Under the pieces are notes generated by a model, which had not been told where the DNA came from, ran no database searches, and saw only the letters and a list, made by a program, of their open reading frames with translations. A program made the position numbers and the translations under genes. Positions 12,761-23,600 of a DNA stretch of 64,000 nt are shown piece by piece. How positions within the stretch are numbered: the stretch's first letter is position 1; each line of letters starts with the position of its first letter. Source of the DNA: Syngnathus acus (taxonomy: Eukaryota; Chordata; Actinopteri; Syngnathiformes; Syngnathidae); the NCBI RefSeq assembly GCF_901709675.1, contig NC_051091.1, positions 3,437,967 to 3,501,966 of the forward strand, read 5' to 3'.

Positions 12761-15700
12761 GCACCGTCGTTTCTTCATCGGCGGATTCCACACCGGTGTT
12801 GTCATGAACGTTAGGCGGATTACACATGCAGCAACGGGTACCTTCCGTTGAAAGTGATCTTGCGACAGAATGCACCTGACTGCCTCCTTGTCTGTGTGTG
12901 TGTGTGTTTTTGTATTCTGCTTTGTAATCACATTACCCATGCATGTCTCATTAATTCCCCGCCTTGCTCAGTAGCCTACGACTCCAGCTGTCACAGTCCT
13001 GCAGCTACCGCATGCCAAACCGAGGGCTCTAAACAAAATAGCGGGTGAAGGTAAAACGATGGCCCGCAGAGCAGTCGGAAATCATTGATGAGGGTCAGAC
13101 GATTTCATACCGAGACATCTCCGTGGGTATTGCAGACTCATAAATGAAGGCTGATTTCAAACATTGTTATTCTATTTAAATTGTTTTATTGGTACAGACA
13201 TTTTATCACTTTTTTTTTTTCATTCAAACAAATCATGCTTATTTATTTTCAATTAATTTTGCCTCTTTACCTTATGAGTTCAGCTGGCTTCTATGGGGAA
13301 TCATTGAAAAATAATCATTCCAATACCCCCATAGAGATAATATGACCCACACAGTGAATTATTGATGATACTATATATTCCGAATACATATTTAATACAC
13401 TTGACGACTTGGATTATAATGTTACATTTTGGGTATTGGATCATTTCCAGGCATGCTTTGACTGATTGTGATTGACATTGCAAAGGAAGCCTCGATGACC
13501 CCATTTGACCGCTGGAAACGATTCTTGCATTCAGATTTGCGTAGACTCACAGCTACGGTGAACGATGACATATTTCTCAGTTACATAGTCATATATCACA
13601 CCGAAGCTCTCCGGTTGCTTTTCTGCACTCGGCATTCTTGTGAGGGAAAACGTGCTGCAGAGCTGAGACCAAACACGGCAGTTTTTTTTTTTTTAATGGA
13701 ATGAAAGTTGCATAAGATCTTCCTTGTCCAAAGTTGAAATCACGACTTCTCTCACTCATACTTTTTCATCATAATCTGACTCTCCAGTGATGCTCTAATT
13801 AACCTCATTTCATTCAAGCCGCAAGCAGTGATTATCTGCTTAATGCACTCGTTTCACAGGCACTTAATAAAATCATTCTTTTGTTTTATTCCCCATCTTT
13901 AGGCAATACTTCTGCATACAGTTGTATTCTTCCGGAAATGTTTTGTAGTGTAGTTCTGTTTTATTCTTCTCATGGTAGAACTCAAATGAGAATCCAGGTG
14001 GGGGATTAAAAAGAAAAAAAGTGACTTGCTCATTTCCAATTGACGAGCGCCATTTTCATAAGCTAGCATCAGAGAGAATTGGTGCTCTCTACACTGGGAT
14101 CTATTTTGTTTGTAATATGCAGTATTTGCTTTGGCAAAACGAATTGATGTAACCCCAAAGCTTTGATTTGGATCGAGTGTTGGGGATCATAAAGCTCCCG
14201 TTTCCGTCAAACATCTGTTTCTGTCTCAGTTGCACAAATAATGAGGCATTAAACCGAACGGCAAGAAAACATCCAATTACAATCAATCAAATAGAGAAAA
14301 CAACACGACACAGTAGTTAAGGGCGACATTCTATGGCAAATTGTCTTTTTAATTGCTTGTACACAAATAACTGGGTGAAGAGCAGGAACAAAATTTAACC
14401 TCTTGAGCGAGATAGTTGACGGGGCGGTAAGTTCGACTTACTTAGTTATCTCCCTGACATGTCACTTGATACACAAAATAGATTTTGTGAATGATTCATT
14501 GAAATTCCACCATTTTAGATATTCACAGCCAGCTTAAAAGCCAATAAAATAGACAAAACTAAAATGAAGTCGTCACTTTTTATCCAGCTTTGACATCCTT
14601 GGCCATTGAAAGCATGCGTGCTTTAGTAGGCTGGTGCTGACACCCCTGAAAAATGCACAGCGCTACAAAATTACCATTTAAATGAGAAGCTGTTTTCTTT
14701 CTTTTCTTTTGGTTAAAAAACATCATTATCATCCAACATTTCAGGCATAAAATTACAGTATGATGATTTCGGCTCAAATTATAATTAGAATGAAAATGAT
14801 ACGAGCCCATTTGTTGTTGACCAAGGATTGTGTTTGGGTGTTTGATACGATACAATGCCAGCAAGACAAATACAATTTACAGTGTGATGGTGTCGTACGT
14901 CTTTGCGGGATGAGAGAAGCGTGCACCAAATTTCTTTTACGATACAGTATCAGATTTCCTTTCTGGTTATGTTTCCTGGCTCAACATCACAATCAAATGA
15001 AGCAGTTAAATAAATAACTGTTGCTTCGGTAAATTTGACAGAAGTCTATCCCTCAAATCAACTTTTTATTTTTACACCTAGAAGAATTGCATATCGTGTC
15101 ATTTCAAAGTTGAATTTTGGACAGAATATTTGGTAAAAATATTCTGTAACAGTTCCAGAATAAGTCGACATTTCTTTATAAATCACCGACCCAGCCTGCC
15201 TTATCTCCATCCATCACTTTGTAGTAAATGCCTATGCTTGCAAAGTGTCTGACTTCTATTCGTTGCAGTGATTCCTATTAAAGTGATGGACACACAATAA
15301 AGCATGTTTAAGCCTTTGACATTGCCTTTGTAATGGACTGTAGTCACAGAATGATGGGGCAATTTATTAAAAACTGCTTGAATATATTAAATCCCCTATG
15401 ACTGCCTTTTTGCACATATGTCTGATGTCAAGCGTGGGCTTGTGAAGCCTTTTGTGGCAAATAAACTTGACTTGATGACAATCAACCATATGCTCGGCAA
15501 AACGTTGAGCATATCAGGGGAAGGATTATGTCGGGAGTGTGTTTCTGGTCTCAAGCCCGGTCACATACTTTTGCGTGCACTTTACTGATTTGTTAATGTT
15601 CTACTTTTGTATTTTATCATGTCGCCTTAAATAGATTTGGATGGCCTTGCGCTGTGCATGTGATGTTTGTATGTACTCACGTGCTACATGCTGCTTTTAT

Positions 15701-16319
15701 TCAATAAACCAGATTTTGTACAATTGGTGTTTTGAGTCTGCTTTTTGGGTTCCAATAACACAACCATCAATCAAGACCAAGGGTGTTCCATTCCTTTTCA
15801 AATTAAATGAAGGCCAGATAATGACAGTTATGAGACCAAGCTATCGAGTTGTCTTATTCACACCACCATATAGGCAATACTATTTTACCCAGTCCTTTAT
15901 TTAAGTATGTTCCTTGTCAAAGTTTTTAAGAGAAAAACATGATTTTTTTTTCACATCGTATGGTTATAATGTAACGAGCGATCACCCCCAAGCACTCTTG
16001 TAATATTAACCAAAGTGTCCATCACTGATAACTGAGGTTTGTGAAATTTGCAGTGTCACAGTGTGAATATCTTGAGCAGATGTGAGAGCCCAGTGAAACT
16101 CAATTCCCTGCTATCAATCATCAGACTTGATTACAGCTCGCACTTTCTGGTCTGTTGCTTTTCTGAGCCTGTGCCTTTGAGTTCTCATGCTTCCTTTTCC
16201 CAAAGCATAATGATTCAAAAGTCTTCAGCTCTGAAAGATGTTCTGGTGTACTGAATAATGTTTAAGTCACGTAGCAAATAGGACCAGTCGCGTTCCATTT
16301 TAAAATCATCGGCTCAATT

Positions 16320-17442
16320 AATGCTAATATCTGTCTTGTTTATTATGGGTACGGAGCTGCAGAAAGGGGATCATTTTTTAAAATCCATGTTGTCAACTGA
16401 TGATACTTTTTGGGGCAGTAAATGTATCTTAACATTAAGCAGAGTTAACAGGCAAACAAGGCATTTAAAAACATGTCAGAAAAGACAATTTAATACATCA
16501 AAAAACACAAATTAATCTTCCAAACATGCAAAATGGCAAATTCTTTTTTTTTTTCATTCATAAAACAATTCAGTGACTCTGGTGCTAGACTTTATGTAAA
16601 ATAACAAACGACGTGTCAACTGTAACAAAGTGTTTCCTTTCGTTAACATTTTTGTAATATTTTTACACACTGAAATGATGTAATTTGCAAAAAAATATAT
16701 ATGTTGAAATCTCAAAATCACCTATTCTATACGTCCATCAAGTGACATTTTGTAAACTGGGCTGTTATAGCGATCAAACAATAAAGATCGTATTCCCTAT
16801 GAGGCAAAATGACAACATTTTTACTTCTAACATCAACAGAATCAGGACTCAAAAATATGTATGATGTCCAGTAAAATACCACTGGGAAGTAATAAGTTAA
16901 GAAGTAGCCTTTACAGACAGATCGTATTGTGAAGCTATCTCAAACAGGAAAGATAAATCACAAATTACTCTGCCAAAAGAATGCGTTTGAATTTATATAT
17001 ATATGAATGAAGCAGATCCAGCAAAGTTCTGAATATCTTTTTTTAGCGAAACCAACAATTCTTCAAAAAATGGAAAAAAAAAAATGCTCATAAACATTCA
17101 CTTTACATTTTCTACAAAAATGGGGGGAAATGGCGGGGGTTAACACACCACAGAAACACGCCCCAAAATAACAAAATCAAAATATATATATTAAAAAAAA
17201 ACATAAATCCACAGTATGCAAGGGTTGACACTATATAAATACAAATAAGTATTTATAAATGGTCATTGAGCTGCAAACAAGAACTTTCGAAAATGGACGT
17301 CAGTGCCATTGACAAGACGTATTGCATTTGACACAAAACGTGTGGTCTACCGCACTCTCCTCTGTGTTCCCTTCCATTTGCCCCTGTGAGCAGTTTTAAT
17401 GAAAACGGTGTGCATGGCGGAAGATGGATGAAGTTGGGCTGC
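16320..17442 (-). other. chl1: probable chl1 3' UTR
   Basis: AT-rich sequence follows the stop codon with several A/T homopolymers and no coding signal. A minus-strand AATAAA lies at 16339-16344 and an ATTAAA at 16490-16495; either could set the 3' end. The exact end cannot be fixed without transcript data. Confidence 0.4.
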
Positions 17443-17647
17443 TCATGCCGGGCTCTGTGCGGCGGCTTTGATCTCAGATGACATCCTCTTCTCCTTACGG
17501 CCGGCGTACTCGCCAATAAAGGAGCCATCTTCGTTGAAGTGAGTGTCTTCTTCAGCGTAGTCGACCAGGCTGTCCCCGCTGTCCCCCGCTTTGATCTCTC
17601 TGCTCAGAGAGCGGTGGCTGCCTTTTAGTGGCTTCTCATCATTGTCG
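17443..17647 (-). CDS. chl1: chl1 coding exon 26: C-terminal tail with ankyrin-binding motif, stop codon
   Basis: 205 nt including TGA, entering in phase 2. It encodes [31 protein letters not shown] and [17 protein letters not shown], ending AAAQSPA. The ankyrin site, FIGQY in L1/NrCAM/neurofascin and FIGAY in mammalian CHL1, reads FIGEY (residues 1161-1165). An ATG at 17706 belongs to the intron frame and is not used; the acceptor is TTCTCCAACAG. Confidence 0.96.
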
Positions 17648-20600
17648 CTGTTGGAGAAGCACGATGGAGTTATATCTTTGCCATGGATGGTTTGGTATTT
17701 ACTCATGGAAGCCTTGGTTGCATTTCTTAAATGTTTGGAGATAATTCATTATGTATTCCCATTATCATGTACCGTTTTTTTCGGACTATAAGGCGCACCT
17801 AAAAACCTAAAATTTTCTCAAAAGCCGACAGTGCGCCTTATAGTCCGGTGCGCCTTATATATGGACCAAATTCCTAAATTTAAACTGGCCCGAAACATTG
17901 TGTCATGAAATCAATCATAAGTGGCCCGCTGAAGACTATGAATCATGAATCAAAAAGACTATGGATCACTGTTTTGTGATTATAAAGTAATTTGTTGCGT
18001 CTGAAGTTGAAATAAAAAAGATAAAATGGAGAATGATTTGATTTGGATTAAAAATTTGACATGATGCATTAATGGTGCACCTTATAGTCCGGTGCGCCTT
18101 GTATAAGGACAAAGTTTAAAAATGGGCCATTCATTGAAGGTGCGCCTTATAATCCGGTGCGCCTTATAGTCCGGAAAATACGGTACTCCAGGAATGATGC
18201 TAAAACGGGGCTAGTATATAGCCATGGCAAAAACCTGTGTAGCCCCAGTCAAACCCCTCCAGCATTTTATTTTATATCCAAAAATATATTTATACGTTAT
18301 TATCTCAGTCTCTTTATGTAACTGTCAAGCCCTGGCAAAAACCTGTGTAGCCCCAGTCAAACCCCTCCAGCATTTTATTTTATATCCAAAAATACATTTA
18401 TACGTTATTATCTCAGTCTCTTTATGTAACTGTCAAGCCCTGGGAGAGAAAAAACAAATCCTGCAGCCGTCTTTAATATTTTCTCTCCAAAGTATACGAC
18501 TGGAATTAAAAGAAATGACTGCATAAAAATAAAAAGTCCATATTTGAATGGTTTGCTTAGCAAAACGCGAATTCTGATCAAGTTGAGACACTATCAAATA
18601 TGAATAAAAACAGAATACAAGAATTTGCAAATCATTTTCAACTTATGCTCTTAAAATACATTAGAAAGTCAAAAAAAAGTGGTGGGTTTCTTGGATCTTC
18701 AAAATATGCCTCTGTGAATCCAATCCAAAGTGCAAATGGGGCACCGGAGCCGTTGCTCTTGAGAACTGCTCCAAATGGCTCAAGGCCCAGTCAATACTAC
18801 TTACATAATCAAAAGTTCAGCAAGAATATAAAGAACTCTTTACGAATTTCTCATGCAATGAAAGGTAAAATTCTGCCACACAAAGACATTTGACTTGATA
18901 CTAACGTTGTCAATGCCACTGATTGGGAAATTACAGTACATCACAAGTCATGCAGGGGTAGTCTGTCGTAAATTGGCACACTACAGGATTAATGAAACGT
19001 GTACGGATAATACTGCCCCAGAGAAGGGTTGCTTTCGAACACTGATTGCTTTCAGCTTCCTGCTGTGTCCTGGGCACTCTATGCCCGGTGCCATCAGAGC
19101 AGGAAATGGCAGCATTTCAACATTGCTACAGCTCCCTTCAGAAAGCAATGTCTATTAAAAAAAAGTGTGCACACCACACTGAAGGCGCTTTGTGACCAGA
19201 GGAACTTTTACTAGTTTGAGAAATTGTCATCATTCATGTCAATTTGTAAAAAATTGGGGAAAGCCTCACCTCCACCAAGCAGAACCGATGGGTTTAGCCA
19301 CAACTCACAAATCTAGACACTGTCAATCCAATTGCTCTTGTGTATTCAAGTAAAATGTCAAGAAAGAACACAAAATGCTGGCTTTCCTTCATTGCTGATC
19401 CTTTTTTTTCTTTTTACTGCAGCCATTTGAACTCTTAGCATGTTAACGCGCCAAAAATCAATTTCCAGCGTTTGCAACATAATGGCGAACAAGCGGTTAC
19501 TTGTTACAATATCCCTCGCACAGTCAAAGCCGCGGCATAGTGAGCAAATCATTGCCTTTTGGGACACAAATGAGGTGAGAAGTTGCTTGTTGCCAGGTAA
19601 TATATAGTTTGCCATGTGAGCAAATGCCATGTATTTTACAGATGTGTATACATATATGCTATTTATATATGTATGTCTATACATTCATGAACACAGATAT
19701 AAATATATATGCACAAGTACGGATATTAATACACTATATAGTATATACACTATATATTTTTTTTTATACATATATAAATATATACATGTACATATTTGTA
19801 TATGTATACATATATGTATACATGAATGTGCATACGTGGTGATATGCATACGTATATGTATATACGTATATGTTTACATAAGCGTACATCTGAGTTTTGC
19901 ATGTGAAAAATACAGTAGCAAGCTGAAATCAACCGTATCTGTTGGTGGAAACATGGCTCATAAATTGAGGGAAATTGTGGTATCCTCCATTTAGATGTGT
20001 AACACTTATAAAAAAAAGTACACCATTATACGGGAATTATTCCCTAAAGGTTGGTCTAAAGCAGTCCAGGTTTTTTTTTGTGTCCCTAACATTTCCTAGC
20101 TCTCATTGGTCAGAAATGCCTTGTGCCTAATGATAGCTGGATGCAAGTGCTACTGCAACAACATTGATGTGCAAACACCTCACATTGCTATTGCTGCTCA
20201 TCGCGTACGTTCCAATTCCCCAGCACCATCAAATTTCTTCCACAGAAGAAGTATGAGGCTCCGTGTCAACCTCATGAGTGTTACGTTCTCTTTGCAGCAG
20301 TAGGGAAGAAATAAAGAGTCGCACTGAGATGGGAGCAAAGAGACTTAAAGAGCAAAGTAGCGCTTTGAGGGTGTCACTTACCTGTATTCGCAAAATGTGT
20401 CGTCATTCATACCCTGGGACTCCACGTCTGGATGAAGGTCTTCTTTTTCTTTTACTGCTCGCAAAATGAGGAAGACAATGTCAAACACATGCTCAAGGGA
20501 GCTGCAAATGAAAAGCATCGTCTCACAACTCACGACTATTTTACAGTCAAGCTCGTTAATGCAAGTCAGAAGGAGATGTTCTTTTGGACGGAACATTTAC

Positions 20601-23600
20601 AATTAAGTGATTTACATTGTACATGGGGGGCGGTTAGTTTTACACAAATAATCGCCATTTGAGACAACAATAATGGGAATTTAATGAGAGAACAAAGAAG
20701 TGAGCTGCGTATCCCTTTTGTTTTCATGACGGGTGAACGATACCCAGACACCAACCTGATGGCCATTAGCTGTGAATAATAAAGGCAATTACCAACTCTC
20801 CAGATCCCAGTAGAAGAAAGAAAAAAAGTCAGCTAACCATAACACTTGTGTCATCATTAACTGCACACCAACAAGTGCAACATTTGCATATTGTCCTGCT
20901 GTGGGCTCTACATTGTTTGTAAATCTGAGTGTGTAAATAATGAAACACTGAAATGCAGAACAGGAAAAGTAATTTCCTACCACTTATTTTTCTACAAAAA
21001 TAAACTATTGACACAATGTGTACTGTAGTATATATATATGGAGTACTTGGTGTGATTTCATAAGCTTCTTGGTGAGCACATACCTGAATATTTTCCTCCC
21101 TTATTTCTGTTGACAAAACAGGCAATCAGCACGATGAGTGTGAGTAGAGCAATGGCGCACAACAGGCCAATAAACCAGCCCTGGTTAGATATTCCGCCGT
21201 GGATGCTGGCAAGACCTGAGGAGAAGAATACTCAGTGACTTTGACATACCTTGACCTTTTTATCGGACACCTTGATTGAATGTTTACATCGACATCGCCT
21301 ATCTGATGCGGAAGCAGTCGTCCAGTGATGGAAACGCGCCAATATTAATATTAAACAGCTAATTCGCCTGTCTAATTAATCAAGTATGGAGCACTATACA
21401 AATGCAATTCCTTGATCCATGCCGCCGGATTAAATCCTTTTGACAATGGAGGACCACGCTCCCCAAGGACACACCTGTAGTCAGTGCGAGAGTGGAGGTC
21501 GTTTCAATGTCCTACTTTTTGTTTTTTTATCGGAGGGGGGGGGGGGGGCAGTAATCTCAGGTCGGTACACATACAGTGACCTCGGCCTGTGCATGGGTCT
21601 TGGACAAAGTTACAGAGCCAGAAAACTCATTTTTGTCTTGCAACACCATCACTCAAAACAGAAATTTTGACTTCCTCAGCAAAATTCATATCTTGCAAAC
21701 ATGGTGTGATGGTAAACACAGTACACACTGTCTCATCTTTTTTAGATTTAAATGAGTTTTTTAAAAGTTATGTCCGTGCCTCACTTGGTTGGATTCAACG
21801 TCACACAGCAAAAACATCAAGCTCACTACGCTAATAATGCAGCACAATGGAGTAAAACTGGCGAGTTGATAAGTTTCCAACAGGCTACAACACACAAGCA
21901 TATACCCAAGTGTGCCTGAAAAGCACGGCTGGAGAAGCTTAGAGTCATTTGTTCAAGAAGACAAGCTGCTATCAGACATCTATGTGCGGTCAGTGATAAC
22001 TGCAAACACGGTAAACCAAAGACAAACTAGACTTTTTAAAACAGCTAAATGGTACTTGTGTGAAAGTGGCCAAAGATTCATCCTTTAGAAAATAAATGGC
22101 ACTTCCGGACAAAGATCGATTTGCGCAGCAATGCTTCCCTGTCAAAACATTTTAGTGGGGTAGTGAATACCTTTACCACAAATAGAACTATGGATTTTGG
22201 ACGGGCGGGTGGAAATGTCAGCACACAGAGAAAGATGAACAGTTAAACAGCAAGTAAAATGGCGATCCCACTCGACTGACTTTCCTGTTGACCAACTCAT
22301 GCAAACGCTTAAACTGCTAGTGGAGAAAAACCAGGTAACTTTATTAAAATTGACTGGCAGTTTTTATTTTCTGAATCTCTTCTTTAATTTGCATCATCAA
22401 ACTCAGACCTTACAAGTCAGCTGGGGAGGAACAGCATCTAATAATGTAGTGAATGATGTGCATCATTAGTATGCCTTGACAGCTGCTGCCTGAGCAGGTC
22501 GACATCAATCCACTTCATTTCCCCATGGCAAACATGCAAATCTTCTGTCCTGCCTTCAGCTCAGGTGCTTTATTTACTCAGGTGATAATTCAGCACACAT
22601 GGACACCTGCGTCTGCGTTGCCCATCCAAACCCGTGCAAATGACACCCTTTGACTAATGTTGATGGATTAGTTGGCGACTATGGTAATTCCAATCATTGG
22701 ACCTGCACAATGCATTTGACTCAGATCAGACCCTGAACTAAAAATATCCTTAGGCTGTCTCCTGTGTTGTGTGCTTTTTTTTGTGTGTGTGTGTCATTGC
22801 ACTTCTCAGCTTGCTATAAAAATGCAGGCGAAACCAGCTGCTCAGACAACAGGGGAGTTCCTCTATAATGCAGCAGCAAAGTCAAAGGGACTTTTGGATA
22901 AGGTGACGCCACCAAATATTCTGATATGACTACTTCCAACAGCTTCCACTTATCCATTTATCGCACTGGCCTCTAAATATCAACCTCCCAGTATGCGCTC
23001 GCAAATCCCCAGAATACCCCCGGGAGGATATTCCTCTTCATTTTCGCTCCGCTCAGAAAACTTCTTGTCTCAATGCGGTACAGCTGCTTAGCCAGTCAGG
23101 TGACTGTTGGGTCAATACGCTGCCGTGTAGAGTGGAGACTGGGGCCTAAGAAATCAATCACTGACAATTAGATGTGTTTGTCTCATTCAAGTGATGCATT
23201 CTCCAGCTACACTGTCTGGCCACAATATAGATCTTGTAGCTTTGAATCCCTTTGAAGGAGCAGGATAATAAAAACTGTATTAGAACTAGAAGATTAGTTG
23301 GTAGTAATGATGGGAAAATTAAGCTTCATGAACCATTTGTTGTATTTTTTTACTCATCTAGACTAGAGGACACTATTGGTTTAAAGAAAGGGGTTTGAAA
23401 ATGTTAATTTGCTTTCAGGCCATTTAACCAACAACTGGTTCATGAAGCATCTTGAAGCTTCATTTTGCCGTCACCCGGCAGAATCCCTTACCGTATTTTC
23501 CGGACTATAAGGCGCACCGAACTATAAGGCGCACCTGCAATGAATGGCCCATTTTAAAACTTTGTCCTTATATAAGGCGCACCGGACTATAAGGCGCACC

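Larger units (their letters stand above)
1..16319. other. downstream intergenic DNA, no gene recognised
   Basis: No exon with recognisable protein similarity was found on either strand. Open frames are short and show no domain sense. The stretch holds transposon remnants and microsatellites listed separately. Plus-strand AATAAA sites (for example 15701-15706 followed by GT-rich sequence) could end a non-coding transcript, but nothing else supports one. Confidence 0.6.
17648..20381 (-). other. chl1: chl1 intron 25
   Basis: 2.7-kb intron between the two tail exons. It contains a 0.41-kb MITE (17772-18183), a 108-bp tandem duplication, a possible DNA-transposon remnant and a degenerate TA/CA-rich alternating tract. 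No RSLE-type mini-exon (12 nt, known in L1 and relatives) could be pointed out by eye. Confidence 0.85.

Noticed and set aside
15641-15904. Possible 3' end of a convergent plus-strand gene (AATAAA at 15701)
   Set aside because: No upstream coding exon or splice structure could be found to support a gene.
17591-17791. Plus-strand frame opposite the chl1 tail exon
   Set aside because: Antisense shadow of exon 26 and its intron.
18224-18526. Open frame with a repeated 36-residue block
   Set aside because: The repetition comes from the 108-bp tandem duplication inside a chl1 intron.
19609-19994. Long Tyr/Ile/Cys/Val-rich frames on both strands
   Set aside because: Product of the alternating TA/CA tract; no splice context or homology.
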